Assembly (NCBI RefSeq): GCF_030272615.1 | Contig: NC_081408.1 | Coordinates: forward strand, 613,969,977 to 614,033,976 | From: Cryptomeria japonica | Lineage: Eukaryota > Streptophyta > Pinopsida > Cupressales > Cupressaceae | Length of the DNA stretch: 64,000 bases | Direction: 5' to 3' | Shown: positions 1 through 12,440 of the stretch, piece by piece | Layout: each line of letters begins with the position of its first letter | Position numbering within the stretch: the stretch's first letter is position 1 | Notes under the pieces: model-generated | Databases searched by the model: none | What the model was told of the DNA's origin: nothing | The model's input: the letters and a program-made list of their open reading frames with translations, nothing else | Program-made: the position numbers and the translations under genes

Positions 1-379
1 TCTTTCTTTCCTCAATCTCCTTTGTCAATCTCATCACAATGGCTTCCATCTCATTCTTCTAGACTGTATTATCTCTAGCAAGTCTCTCACACTCTTTTGT
101 CTTTTCCTTCAAGGCTTCTTCATCAATGCTTTGACTTTCTTTCTCTTTCAGCTTATCAACAAGTTTCTTTCTCTTCTCTCTTGACTTGTTCAACTGATCC
201 TTTAATGATTCAATAAAGTTCTCAGCATCTTTAAGGTTTACTTTTACTTTCCAGAACTCATCTTGGGCTTGATCAAGATCCTCAAGTGCTACAACAAGCT
301 AATGTTTAAGACTACCTGAATCCATTGATTCACTTTCCCAGATCATCCTCGAGCTGTTAGGCTTCTTCTGAGGAACTAG
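1..379 (-). pseudogene. decayed 5' coding part of a copia-type element
   Basis: Reading leftwards from a primer-binding site and LTR, a frame opens with an ATG at 325 and encodes a very charged, Lys/Glu-rich helical protein (for example NKSREKRKKLVDKLKEKE), predicted coiled coil. Two in-frame TAG codons (near 299-301 and 59-61) break it. Its position just inside the 5' LTR is where the gag region of an LTR retroelement starts, but no gag or zinc-knuckle motif is visible before the window edge. The element continues beyond position 1. Confidence 0.5.
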
Positions 380-391
380 GCTCTGATACCA
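380..391 (-). other. primer-binding site (initiator tRNA-Met type)
   Basis: The minus strand reads TGGTATCAGAGC, the usual plant copia primer-binding site complementary to the 3' end of initiator tRNA-Met. It lies two bases inside the LTR end at 394, which fixes the element orientation as minus. Confidence 0.85.
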
Positions 392-393
392 AT

Positions 394-1508
394 TGTTGGA
401 ATCAAGGAACACAGAGAGGAGGGGTGAATCAGTGTTTTGCAATTTTTAACATCCTTAATCTGTCATCTAGACCACTTAATGAAAATGAATAAAAGTAAAG
501 TGCAGAAACATAAAGAAAATAACCACAACACCATAAAACCAGGGTTTTTACATGGAAAACTAGTTAAGGGAAAAACCACGGTGGGAATGAGACCCACAAT
601 ATTAATATACCTTGTTAGAAGTATAATAATATTATATGAGGGGAATGCAAATGCATTTAGGCACACTACCTAGAGCTCACTGCTCAAATTACAATAAGGG
701 ATACAACCCCGAAAGGCTCACTGCCTTACAAAAAAGATTACATATAATAATTGGAATGTTTGAAATGATAAACAACATCTACAAATGCCAAAAATAGTTC
801 TGGTTAAGCACAAAATACTCTGTTCTGCACCACTGCTCTGTTATGATATTCTGTTGTATTCTGGAGCACAATGCCTTCAATTGCGCATTTGAAATTGTGC
901 ACAATCACTCATACACACTTCACACATTCCTACTCATATGAAAAATGATCAAATCAATTAGTCTAATATATCAACAACATCAATTTAGGTCTATTTCACG
1001 TCAGCCCAAAACCGCAGAACACGCAAATGGAATGTGTTACCCAAGTTGGCTCAATCAGATCCAAAACAACCATACAGACCAAAAAAAATTGTCTGCATGC
1101 TTCCTTCATGTTGGCTCACTAACCTCAAACACACAACCAATCACCAAAATCGATCCGCAAGATCCACACAATGAATATTCACACGTTACTGTTGATAAGC
1201 ACTTTTTTAATAGAAAAACATGTCTATCGTACCTTCCAACTCACTCAACACTCAACATCGGAGGCCATAAACCTGGAATAAGGCATATTACATGACCACA
1301 ATGCTTCTCTGAGATCCGCAACACAAAATACTCAACACAACTGAACCGCCAACCAAATTATTGTACACTTTGCCAGATGTCTTGTTCTTCTCATCGGACC
1401 TCAATCAATCTTCCGGTATGAATGAATCATGAATTGCGGATTGGATATTTGACTCAAGTTGTCATTAATGACAACATCTGAACATCAATGCAATGTCTCT
1501 TGCCAACA
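394..1508 (-). mobile_element. copia-type 5' LTR
   Basis: The segment has matched ends: TGTTGG at the left edge on the plus strand and CCAACA at the right edge, so on the minus strand the LTR begins TGTTGGCAAG and ends CCAACA directly before the primer-binding site. The length of about 1.1 kb is normal for a plant copia LTR. Open frames inside it are chance. The matching 3' LTR would lie outside the window to the left, so no target-site duplication can be checked. The right boundary rests on the terminal hexamer alone. Confidence 0.7.
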
Positions 1509-1704
1509 CTCCTCTGATAGCAATCTACCCATTCATCTAGTAATACTTATTTTTTTACTCCATCAGTTCCACACATTATAATCATCCACTTACTTTAAAC
1601 TAATGTTTTCTTTTAGCTCTTTGCAAGTCACAATCATTACTAGATAATATTGTCTTTACAAATCCAAATTCAACATCAACTTGTATATTTAGAAAATCAT
1701 TCAC

Positions 1705-2885
1705 CCTCAATGTGAAGTGTTCACCTCCTATTTAAATTTAAAATATAACACCATTTAATATCAAATGACTTTCTATGGCTGCCCCTCACAAGATAATTGG
1801 CTCATATTCAGATACATACCATACGTTTAAATTTCAAAATATTTATTGCAGAACTTATTAAAGTCTAGCAATTATTTGAAATATAATTGTGGGCCAACGT
1901 GGTGTAAATTGGGAATATCTACTCCATAAAATAATCAATATATCTTCTACCAAGTAACAAATTTTTAACACGACATGTTTATATCAAATTTATTTATTGT
2001 TTTTTAAAATATTGTTTTTTTCCTTTAATGATATTTTATCCATCATTTAAGTTAGATTTCTGAATTTGGTGTTAGACTTAAATCATTTATGTAATCATAG
2101 ATTTGAATCTTACAATTTTAAAGTTCAACATTTTAAATTAGATATTATTGACTTCTTCCTACTAATCATTACAAGCTAGTTCATAAAATGAGGTGATATT
2201 GTCTCACCTTATACTACGTGACTTGGTACTCATATCCACCATTGTAAATAAAATAAGAACTAAAATAATACAAGAATTAAACAGTAATTATTTAATTTTC
2301 GTTAGAAGATCAAACATATATTTAAAAAATGAGAATAAAATTACTCATTATTCAAAAAATCTCAATACTCAAATTTAGCAATCGTAAGAAACTCCCTCTT
2401 AACTCATAAGTAATAAAGCAAATTACACACTTTCATTTCCATCTTCAATATAAAAAGTTTCCCTCTATTTAAATTTAGAATATAGCACCCTTTAACAACA
2501 AATGACTTTCTATGGTGAGCCATCACAAGATGATTGGACCATGTTCAAATGTGGACTATACGCTTAAATTTAAAATTATTTATTGTAGAATGTATTAAAG
2601 CCTAGCAATCATTTGAATTATAATTGTGGGACAATCACATCTATAATTTCTAGAATAAGGAAAATATCTTGTACCATGTAACAAATTTATAAAACCCACA
2701 TTTATATAAAATTAATTTACTATTACTTAAAATTTTTTAACATCTTTTATTCATCATTTTAGATTACATTTATGAGTTTGGAGTTGCCTTGAATCATTTA
2801 TGTAATTTTAAATTTCAATTTTACAATTTTAAAGTTCACAATTTTATATTGGATATTATTAACTTCTTCTTACTGATTATATGTA
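1705..2885. repeat. diverged direct duplication, about 460 bp per copy
   Basis: The stretch 1705-2170 is repeated at about 2440-2885, offset by roughly 735 bp. Shared landmarks in order include ATGACTTTCTATGG, TAATTGTGGG and CATTTATGTAATC. The copies differ by many substitutions and small indels. No coding potential is seen in either copy. Confidence 0.75.
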
Positions 2886-2945
2886 TTAAATATTCAAATA
2901 TGTAAATATTTTACTCGAAATTCTACAAATCCCATTTAATAGTTA
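2877..2945. repeat. dispersed repeat segment, second copy near 23574-23650
   Basis: About 70 bp beginning TATGTATTAAATATTCAAAT recurs in the same orientation near 23580. The second copy lies between the foldback element and the LINE tail, so the segment belongs to a dispersed family or is a scar of a shared older element. Confidence 0.6.
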
Positions 2946-3490
2946 AGCACAACATATTCTATCTTGTCAACAAGGAATTTAACTTTTTTCGGGGGGAGTG
3001 AGAAGATGCGTAGCAAGCCAAGTTTGAAGTTGCAATGTGGCACTATCATTTAAATAATAATAAAGGCTGCGTCAAGAATATGAAAAAGTTCCTATCTTTT
3101 TCCTGTTTTCGCGTGTCCACAGGTATTTTCTTGGAACACAACAAAATCTTTGGATTCCAATTACTTTTACACCAGTAATACCGTCACAGGGTAAGGATAA
3201 TGTTTATACTTTTTAGATAACAAAATAGTATTTAAAATATTAAAGTGAAATGCTTGAGTGCGCCTTTCCCAATCACATTAGGGTTGGTATGGTTTGTCTT
3301 GTTTGAAGGGAAGATAGACCATTCACAAATCTTAAAGAGTACATTGGATTTCGACGATTTTTTTGTTTTTTTCATATACGACTTAACTGTTCAGGCTTCT
3401 AGGTAGTAATGACACACTCAATGGGATTCATTATACACATGCAAGGGTCAAAAAGTACACATTTCAAAGCGTCGCTTGATACCTACTTTA
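2946..3490. other. no gene seen
   Basis: AT-rich sequence with no convincing open frame, RNA gene or element boundary. Confidence 0.6.
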
Positions 3491-3499
3491 AGATAATAA

Positions 3500-5218
3500 A
3501 ATATTGATATATAAAAAAAGTGTGAAAGAAAAAGTGACTAATTTTATATGTAGATATCAAATTTTGTATTCTCAAATTTCTTATTCTCTTCTTAATGCTA
3601 ATGTTCAAAGAATTTTTATTGGAAGTTTACAACCACAAAGTAGAGATAATATTTTATTTGTAAAATTTTATTCATTTTTACACTTGTGAACTACACTTCA
3701 TGATTATCAACTTTTGAGTAGTAAATATGAAGGTTCTGTTAGGAATTGCATGCAGAAAATATCAATTATATGCAAATAAAGATTAGACAGAGGAATAAAA
3801 ACACAAAAAATAACAATAGAGAGGAGTCAATTTTTAACGTGGTTCACCCAAATTCAGGCTACGTCCTCCAAATAGAGAGTCCAATATTATTATCCAGCAA
3901 ATCAAACCAATTATGACCAACAATCCCTTGCAACTCAATACCGCTACAAAAATGCTACAAAATTCTCTACAAAAAACCCTAACCCTTAGCCATTTTATCA
4001 AGACATATGTTGGCTATAAAATTAGGGTTAGAATATGTTAGCTAATAGAAAAATAACTCCCGATGCCTTTACAAAATAATAAAAGTATGTCTTGTTGCGA
4101 ATCAAATCTCAAATGAAGATCATCCAAATTAACCATTCATATTCATGAGAGATGATTTCTTGTGAATCATTATTCATGAAATCTAGATCAATAGATTAGA
4201 CTCAACATATTATAATAAATTAAATAAAATTTACTCTTAAATTAGGTATTAACTTTAATGAAATATATTTTAAAACCGTTAACATAGACAAAATCTTCAT
4301 TAGTTGCATAGTTTTATAACTAAAGTATACAATTGTTCCATCTATATTTTATCAAGATTCCAACTATGTAATTTCTAAGTTAGTCTCCATAGTTTTGATT
4401 CTAGTTTAGCAAGAGGCAACAAAACCCAAAAAGCCTCCTATTAAAAGAGTTCACTAAATCTACGAACAAGGGCATAATGTGTGTACAAGACATTGTAAAT
4501 TTAGTAGCAATCCTCCCATCACTTGTCCCCAAGGAAGCAACAACACAACCTGGTCTCTAGGTTACAAAACAAACAATAAACTAAATAATCCTGTAGAAAC
4601 AAAGTAATTAAACAAGAGTACCCTAGAAATATTGTTGTTTATTTAGAAGATTCATATGGTAGTAATTAACAACTTCCCCTTAAACACCTACACATCATGC
4701 TTGCAAAATCCCTTTAGCTAGCCGAGGGGGGACGCTCACAAAGAGTGCCATCGGTTTTGAGCACATCTCTACCTTAGATGGTTGAAACGATATCATTTGT
4801 ATTTCTATATCCTCTGTAACACGAAATATTTCATAAAAACAAAAAGCAATATAACAAAAGAATCCCTAGCAACATAAAATATTTCATAAACAAAAATGCA
4901 ATAAAACAAAAGATTACTTTGCAACACAAATCATTTAATAAAAGAAAAATAAAAAAAACAAAAGAATCCAATATTATTATCCAACAAATCGAACAAATTA
5001 CAACCAACAATCCCTTGCAACTCAATACCACTGCAAAAATGCTACAAAATTCTCTACAAAAAACTCTAACACTTGGCCCTGTCTTGGGGGCGGTACCCCC
5101 ATTAAATAATTTGGGGATAAATTGCACCGATAAAAGTAGGGAAAATTTAACCTCCGAGTCTGATTAGGCTCCATATAACAATAGTTTCTTCCTCTAAGAC
5201 TCCAATTGACCAATTGAC
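3500..5218. repeat. complex repeat, copy A
   Basis: This 1.7-kb unit matches 6610-8396 along its length. In order it holds an AT-rich lead, a segment with TG...CA ends (3737-4207), a stretch with the phrase CATAGACAAAATCTTCATTAG, a 52-bp-type minisatellite (about 4810-4975) and a terminal part with GGCCCTGTCTTGGGGG that resembles the GC-rich hairpin of some plant LTRs. The minus strand of 3737-4207 looks like LTR leader sequence. The whole unit is probably debris of a non-autonomous LTR element. Confidence 0.65.
3737..4207 (-). repeat. LTR-like segment, copy A
   Basis: On the minus strand the segment ends in CCTAACA and begins TGTTGAG, and it contains the GTGAACCACGTT phrase seen in many plant LTRs. 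It matches 6836-7303. Because the flanks of the two copies are also homologous and no 5-bp duplication is seen, independent insertion of each is not supported. Confidence 0.4.
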
Positions 5219-6000
5219 CCTTAACATAGACAAAATCTTCATTAGTTGCATAGTTTAATAACAACAATATACAATTTTTCCATCTATATTTTATCAAGAT
5301 TCCAACTATGTAATTTTTAAGTCAATCTCCATAGTTAGATGATTCTATCTTAGCAAGAGGCAATAAAACCCAAAAAGCCTCTTGTTAAAAGAGTTCACTA
5401 AAGCTATGAACAAGTGCATAATGTGAGTAAAAGACATTGTAAATTTACTAGCAATCCTCACAACACTCATCACCCAGGTAGGAACAATAGAAGGTCTCCA
5501 GGCTGCAGAACAAACAATAAACTAAATAATCCTATCGAAACAAAGTTATTAAACAAGAGTAACCTAGAAATATTGTTGTTTATTTAGAAGCTTCATATGG
5601 TAGTAATTAACAACTACAATCACTAGAAACATTGAAAAAACAAGAGTAATTAACAACTTCCCCTTAAACACCTACACACCATGCTTGCAAAATTCATTTA
5701 GCTACCTAAGGTGTTATGCTCATGAAGAATGTCATTGGTTTTGACAAAATCTCTACCTCGAATGGTTGAAACGCCATCGTTTGTGTTTTTGGATCCCCTG
5801 CAACACAAAGCATTTCATTAAAGAAAAATCAACAAAACAAAAGAATCCCCTACAATACAAAACATTTCATAAAAGCAAAAGTAGTAAAATAAAAGAATCC
5901 CCTACAACACAAAACATTTCATAAAACCAAAGGCAATAAAACAAAAGAATCCCTTGCAACACAAATATTTCATAAAAGAAAAAGTAGTAAACCAAAAGAA
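5219..6000. repeat. complex repeat, partial copy B with 52-bp minisatellite
   Basis: Starts abruptly at the CATAGACAAAATCTTC phrase and follows the order of copies A and C through the minisatellite at about 5797-6000, then stops. The minisatellite has about four units of roughly 52 bp around CAACACAAAACATTTCATAA. Read on the minus strand it gives repeated hydrophobic peptides that are a by-product of the repeat, not a protein. Confidence 0.7.
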
Positions 6001-6609
6001 TCAAGGGTTTTAGAAAGAATACACTCACACAAACACATACTTTTTGCTGGACATGTACGAGCGCATTTGAGATCCGACATTGTTGTTTATTTGTGCTTTT
6101 TCTAGGCAGATTTGCAACTTCAATGTTGTGATCAACTTCTAAAGAGGAAATGTCTATAGAACATCTCTTCACTTTTTGTGATGGTCTCCACAAGCTTCTT
6201 ATTTCCATTTTTGTTTCTCTTACTTTTGCATGTTTATTTCATGCCATCAGAAGCTTATGATTTCGATTTTGGACATATGATAACTGTATGTATATAGTTA
6301 TGTTTTTTTCCTCACCTGATTAGAGTTTGTTTAATATTAGCAAGATCTGAGATAATCTTATTATTATTTAGTATTATCAAGATAAGTATTTAGATAGGGT
6401 ATCATTTCCACCAAATTTCTACATAATTTAATTAGTTCATTTCAAGCTTAAACTTATTATGACCTCTAATATAATTTCATTAAGTAGACAGGCTATGTTT
6501 TTTTAGTGAACGAAGGTACATAAGAGGACAGGCTATGTTTGTTAATCAATTCTTACAACATTTTAACAATAATATTATACCTCAAGTAACATTAATTGAT
6601 TTGGTGCAT
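6001..6609. other. no gene seen
   Basis: Between repeat copies B and C. No convincing coding frame. The phrase GACAGGCTATGTTT occurs twice around 6488-6540. Confidence 0.5.
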
Positions 6610-8396
6610 TATAAAAAAGGTGTGAATTTTTTTTTAATAATTTTATTGGTAGATATCAAACTTTGTATTCTTAAATTTATTATTCTCTTCGTAACACTAA
6701 TGTTCAAAGAATTTTTATTAGAATTTTACAACCACAAATTAGAGATAATATTTTGTTTATGAAATTTCATTCATTTATACACTTGTGAACTAGGCTTCAT
6801 GATTATCAACTTTTGAGTAGTAAATATGAGGATTTTGTTAGGAATTACATGCATAAAATATCAATTATATGCAAATAAAGATTAGATAGAGGAATAAAAA
6901 CACATAAATAACAATAGCGAAGAGACAATTTTAGCGTGGTTCACCCAAACTCAGGGTACATCCACCGAACAAAGAGTCCAATATTATTATCTAGCAAATT
7001 GGACCAATTACAACCAACAATCCCTTGCAATTCAATATCAGTCCAAAAATGCTACAAAGTTCTCTACAGAAAACCCTAACTTGTAGTCATTTTATGAAGA
7101 CATATGTTGGTTACAAAATTAGGGTTAGAATATGTCAGCCAACAGAAAATAACTCTCGACGCCTTTATAAAATAATAAAAGTATGTCTTGTTTCAAATCA
7201 AATCTTAAATGAAGATCATCTAAATTAACCATTCATATTCATGAGAAATGATTTCTTGTGAATCATTATTCATGAAATCTGGATCAATAGATTAGGCTCA
7301 ACACATTATAATAAACTAAACAAAATTTACTTTTAAATTAGGTATTAACTCTAATGAAATCTATTTTGAAGCCCTTAACATAGAAAAAATCTTCATTAGT
7401 TGTATAGTTTTATAACAATGGTATACAATTGTTCCATCTATATTTTATCAAGATTCCAACTATGTAAGTTTTAAGTCAGTCTCCATAGTTCTGATTCTAG
7501 TTTAGCAAGAGGCCCTCCCGTTACAAGAGTTCACTAAATGTGTGAAGAAGGGAATAATGTGTGTAAAAGACATTGTAAATTTAGTAGAAAACACTCATCC
7601 CCAAGGCAACAACAACAGAACCTGGTCTCTAGGCCGCATAACAAACGATAAAACAAATAATCCTTTAGAAACATAGTAATTAAACAAGAGTAACCTAGAA
7701 ATATTGTTGTTTATTTAGAAGCTTCATCTGGTAGTAATTAACAACTACCATCACTAGAAACATTGAAAAAACAAGAGTAATTAACAACTTCCCGTTAAAC
7801 ACCTACACACCATTCCTTCAAAATCCCTTTAGCTGGTTGAGGCGCGGATGCTCACGAAGAGCACCATTGGTTTTGAGCACATCTCTACCTCGGATGACTG
7901 AAATGACATCGTGTGTATTTTTAGATCCCTTGCAACACAAAACATTTCATAAAAGAAATAGCAGTAAAATAAAAGAATCCCTTGCAACACAAAACATTTC
8001 ATAAAAGAAAAAGCTGTAAAACAAAAGAATCCCCTGCAACACAAAGCATTTCATAAAAGAAAAAGAAGTATTTAAACAAAAGAATCCCTCGCAACACAAA
8101 AAATTCCATAAAAGAAAAAGTAGTAAAACAAAGGAATCCAATCTTATCATACAACAAATCGAACCAATTACAACCACCAATCCCTTGCAACTCAATACCA
8201 TTGTAAAAATGCTATAAAATATTCTACAGAAAACCCTAACCCGTGGCCCTGTCTTGGGGGTGCTACCCTCAAACCCCCATTGAATAATTTGGGGAGAAAA
8301 TGCATCGATAAAAGTAGGGAAAATTTAACCTCTAAGTCTGATTAGGCTCCATATAACAATAGGTTCTTCCTCCAAGACTCCAATTGACCAATCTAA
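6610..8396. repeat. complex repeat, copy C
   Basis: Matches copy A (3500-5218) in the same order and orientation, offset by about 3.1 kb, with many scattered differences. It contains the LTR-like segment 6836-7303, the CATAGAAAAAATCTTC stretch, the minisatellite at 7927-8145 and the GGCCCTGTCTTGGGGG end. Copies A and C could be two long LTRs of one decayed element with copy B rearranged between them, or a segmental duplication. Confidence 0.65.
7927..8145. repeat. 52-bp minisatellite
   Basis: About four tandem units. Equivalent positions fall at 7932, 7984, 8036 and 8091, giving periods of 52, 52 and 55. The unit centres on GCAACACAAAACATTTC followed by an A-rich part and AAGAATCC. Because 52 is not a multiple of three, the minus strand stays open in several frames, which explains the overlapping hydrophobic open frames here. 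Confidence 0.85.
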
Positions 8397-8979
8397 ATGG
8401 CTCCTTCAACTTACCAAGCATTTAAGAAACAAAATAAATTTTTTATTAAGATAAATTATCAGTATTTAAATAACATTCAAACATAAGTTGTGATTTCAAA
8501 ACCTCCTATTGTAGCTCACTATTCTTCTAGGAATTAACACTTTAGGTCTAGCTTTTTGAGTCCTTATATTCCATTGTCTTCAAACAGCTAAACAATAATT
8601 TGATTAGACTTTTCCACATCCATCATGTAGACATCTCCAAACCTTTACCTCCTTCATTTGACTCGAAGGCTTTTTATTGATCTCATCATACTTGTGGACA
8701 TGATATTGAGTGATGTATGTTTCTAAGACATGAAGTTCAATACCTCATTCAGTCTAATATCATACACCTGATTGGTGTGAATGATAAAGGGATTAAATTT
8801 GTATCACTTTTTAATCAAAACTTGTGAGTTTTCACTAATCCTTTACCTTCCCATTTCATAAATGTAGTGGAGCCAAATTTGGATTACATATACAATGATT
8901 TCTAAATCAACCAAGTTGAACATCTAGTTAATGTGATAAAATTTCCATAGACAAAATTAAACTTAAGACTAATCTTGAA

Positions 8980-9880
8980 CCTACTATGATCACCTTCCCT
9001 CAAAGTGACAGCACAATGAATATACTTGATCAACCATTATATACCATTGTCACAATTAATGATAGCCCCACATATTGGGTGCTTATTGATCTGATATGCA
9101 TGGTAAATGTAGTTATAGGAGAATTTATTTACACATGAATTGTATGAAGATATTTATATCAAGTTTAAAGTATTAATTGAGACAAGCATGATGGTTTCAT
9201 TTGTCCAACTATTTGTTCCATTAGCCTCCATGTTCAAGTTGGACCTACAATCTTAGATGTGACCATCATAATCCCCACCTTGGATCAATTTTGTGTGAAT
9301 TTGGATCATGCTTGGATGACCTCCATGAAAGTAGTTCCTTTCATAGTACATAAGTGTTTAAAATTACCATTTGAAGGACAATTTAATACTATATTTAATT
9401 GTAGATTCTAGGCCTTGTTTAGAAGTGGAAACTTTACACTTGACTACTTTTGGCCTCAAATAACCTAATCCATTTGACCTCATGAAGAATATTTGTTCCC
9501 TTCCTATGAAAAATTTAAAGCCAAGAGAATAGCTAAGTTCTCCTTAGGTAGTTCCTCGGGTCCCACTCTAATTGCTATCAATATGGATCCTACAACATCT
9601 ATGGATATTGCATTAACTCTTCCTACCCCACAAGTAATGAGTGAATCACATCGTGGATTGGGAACCCTTTTGATTCCTAGATTGTCTAGTGTGTATGTTG
9701 TGATTCCACCTCTGCCATCCTATAAAGGGCAACAATGATAATTCTTAGAACCATCTTGACCTCCTCCTAATTATCAACCTTTAGAAGTTCCTTTCGATCA
9801 TCCTTCTATTTCTTGTGAAAAGAAAGAAAAAAAATTGATTTTGAGTGATACCCCACCTTCTAAAAAAGCCCTAAATTGTA
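8980..9880 (+). pseudogene. Ty3/gypsy aspartic-protease region, decayed
   Basis: The plus strand reads as a broken plant gypsy protease. A core WVLIDLICMVNVV stands where VLIDSGA...NV is expected, so the catalytic DSG has become DLI. Further on, VGPTILDVTI and LDHAWMTSMKVVPFIVHKCL match the LGRPWLHxMKAVPSTxHQxL stretch after the protease. Several stops and frame changes separate these blocks. The open frame 9493-9738 follows and probably belongs to the protease-RT linker. No reverse transcriptase is seen. The loss of the active-site serine and glycine and the stops make it non-functional. Confidence 0.65.
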
Positions 9881-10049
9881 ATTGACAAACTTGTTATATG
9901 AGAGAATGTTGTACAAGATGTTGTGCTATGGGTTGTGAGATTGTTATGAGAAGTAACTCTTTAATGCTTTCACACAATGCTTAATAGTTAATAATATGTT
10001 TTATATATAAATATATTAAAGATTAATTAAAAGGCCTTGTGACATTTTC
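9881..10049. other. no gene seen
   Basis: Short AT-rich spacer between the gypsy remnant and a dispersed repeat. Confidence 0.5.
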
Positions 10050-10420
10050 TTTTCCATAGGACAAAAAAAAGAAGTTATGAAGTAGATGAAAATGTAATAA
10101 CACCTTAATAGAAAAATAGTAAAGGTAGTATTTCAGAAATGGTTTCATACTAATAAATGCTATAAGTGAAGTAAACAAAATCTTCAATTTGAGACATGCC
10201 AAGAAATATGCTTAAATGAATGAAAAATAAAAATAATAAGAACACTTCCCAACACAAGATAGTTTCAAAGATTGTCTTCAAGTTGTGAAAAATACAAAAT
10301 ATTTAATTTATTTAAACTAGGGAAACTTATGAAAAGTGTTTATCTTTAACATGGTTGGAAAAAGTACAACTATAGAATTCAAGTAAAATGAAGATCTAGG
10401 ATGCCTATTGGTTTAGATAT
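10050..10420. repeat. dispersed repeat family (copy 1)
   Basis: Shares an ordered set of phrases with 56040-56395 (AAATCTTCAATTT, then ACAAGATA, then TTATCTTTA...GG) and with parts of 63225-63600 (ATGAAAATG, AATAACACCT). All copies are in the same orientation. The family is undefined here; copies are old and A-rich. Confidence 0.6.
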
Positions 10421-10776
10421 GAGGAGGAAAAATCCTAATTATGTTATACATGGTGCTAAGTTAATTATTTTTTATTAATATAAGTGGGCAAGGGCTCCAA
10501 CCTATACATATTAGAAATAAACTATCAAAAAAGAAAGGGCTATTACAAAAAAATAATATCTTAGAGTTACCCAAGAGGTAACCAAAGTTAGGATTAGGCA
10601 AAAAATGTACATCTTTCTTCCTTTTCTAAACTAGGAACAACCTTGACCAACATTACATCTTTCTTCCTTCTTTGTACTACTATCAAACCAAATTTTTCTT
10701 TAACACATAAAGATCCAAGTTAAGAAAATGGTGAAGCCTCATTAACAACCCCAAAAATGAAAAAAAAAGGTGGGAC

Positions 10777-10794
10777 AACAAAAGTACATTAAGA
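10777..10794. repeat. LINE target-site duplication, left
   Basis: AACAAAAGTACATTAAGA is repeated exactly at 15989-16006, directly after the A-rich tail of the LINE. An 18-bp exact pair 5.2 kb apart marks the two sides of one target-primed insertion. Confidence 0.9.
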
Positions 10795-11093
10795 TGTCCA
10801 TAGATTGATGTGTAGAGAATGGAGCGGGAGAAGTAGGAGAAGGGAGTGAATTTGAATTTGAACTCAGGACAAGGCGGGAAACCTTGTAATGGACAGGCAA
10901 ACCAGGGAGCGAGCGAAAAGGACGAATCTCAGGACTGCCTTGATTTTTCTGAGAAACATGTGAATGGAAAGGATCCAGAGGTAGGGGACCCATAAGGTGG
11001 CGACAAGCCTCTCGATCCCGATTGGGGGGGAGGGCAGGATCACGTGGTGGAGGTAGCCCAATGCAGGGACCCGATCGTAGGGACACGGGTCAC

Positions 11094-11940
11094 TCGTGGA
11101 CTTCTCTGTTCGGTGTCAAAACAAGTGGAAAATCCTCGCTCCCTGCAGTGTGTAATATCTTAAAAATAGAAAAGGGAATATTTTTTATTGAAGTTCCAGA
11201 TCCAGTGATTGAGCACAACAACAACCTTATGGCTTTGACATTGGTAGGCAAATTTCTGGGTCCTAGATTGAATATTGATGTTGTTAGGGCATTTTTCTAA
11301 ATGTAAATGGGCACTCAAAGGTCAGGTGGAGATCACGACCATGCCCAAAGGTTCTTTGTCTCAGTCAATTTTGTGCAAAGAAGATATGTCGAGGGTGCTC
11401 TGTGATGGCCCCTGGTTGATCAGAAAATCTGCACTGGCTCTGCAAAAATGGTCGCCTTTGATGGACCTAAATGAATCTTTTTTTGTCCAAGCTCTAGTCT
11501 AGGTCAGACTCCCAAGTCTCCCACATGATTTTTGGGTTGAAGATGTTTTCAAAGGAATTGCTAGCTCCTTTGGGGAGCTCTTATCTATGGATCTTATCAC
11601 AATGGCTAGAAGAAAACTCACCTTAGCAAGGATCTGTGTAGGAGTCATGCAAGGAACATATATGCCTTTATCTATTAAGATTAACTCTAGACTGAGGAAG
11701 TGGGTCCAATAGTTGGAATACGAAAGCATCCCTTTTGCATGTTTTCACTACAAAAAATTGGGGCATACTGCTAAAAAATGCCTCTTACAGGCTGTCAAAG
11801 AGAAAGTGAAGAAAGACAAGACAATGCAATGGAGAGTCAAAAATCCCAACACTCTTGAGCAACAGGGGAACATCAATATGGAAAACCCAGAAAACCATGT
11901 TTATGAAGGTGGAAAAGAGGATCAAATAGGCAAATACGAG
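11094..11940 (+). pseudogene. LINE ORF1 (DUF4283 domain and zinc knuckle)
   Basis: The nucleic-acid-binding protein of a plant LINE. An opening part (SLFGVKTSGKS) runs to a break near 11300. After a frame change, KWALKGQVEITTMPKG and CDGPWLIRKSALALQKW give the DUF4283 signature, followed by VRLPSLPHDFW. In-frame TAG codons lie at 11500-11502 and 11710-11712. The knuckle CFHYKKLGHTAKKC (from about 11740) has Tyr in place of the second Cys of CX2CX4HX4C, so zinc binding would be impaired. It then runs into RT sequence at about 11945. Confidence 0.85.
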
Positions 11941-11944
11941 TGGG

Positions 11945-12440
11945 TCTCCCCTTGCATACGAAACCTACAAATCTTTTTTAGAATAGTCTTGTTGATATAT
12001 TTAGCAAGAAGTTGGCTGAGTGGAAATGGACCCTTCTTAGCCAAGTAGGTAAAATCCATCTCTTGAAATTTTCTCTCCAAAGTCTTTCAGTTTATGCCTT
12101 AATTCTCTTCAAAATTCCAGGAAAATTTGCACATGCAATTGAGAAAATTCAGAAAGCTTTCCTATGGTCCGGGGTTGAGGAGAAGAAGAGAATTGCCCTC
12201 ATTGCCTGGGATAAAGTTTGCAAACAAAAGAAGTTGGGGGGATTGGCCTAAGAAACATTAAAACTCTGAATAAAGCCCTCCTGGCCAAACAAATATGGAG
12301 AACCTATCAAGGAATAGGTGAATGGAATGAAATTTGGAAGGAAAAATATTTACGTCTGAATCCTATCATGGAAGATTTTTTTGCCTTAGATCAGATCCTG
12401 ATCGGATCTACCATATGGAACAGTGTTACTTAGGAAAAAG
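11945..12440 (+). pseudogene. LINE reverse transcriptase, C-terminal part only
   Basis: Begins PLHTKPTNLF and continues KKLAEWKWTLLSQVGKIHLL, then SVYALILFKIP, IEKIQKAFLWSG and LGGIGLRNIKTLNKALLAKQ. This is the conserved thumb-side region after the catalytic core of plant LINE RTs. An in-frame TAG (about 11979) and a frame change near 12240 break it. The YADD core and the upstream endonuclease are missing because the sequence joins directly to ORF1. Confidence 0.85.

Noticed and set aside
437-1295. Small open frames in the copia LTR
   Set aside because: They lie wholly inside an LTR and show no domain or coding bias.
3737-7303. 3737-4207 and 6836-7303 as the two LTRs of one element
   Set aside because: Homology continues past both ends of each segment and no 5-bp duplication or primer-binding site is found.
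4831-8201. Hydrophobic minus-strand frames with repeated VLQGILLFY-type peptides
   Set aside because: They coincide with the 52-bp minisatellite and occur in several frames at once, so they are not membrane proteins.
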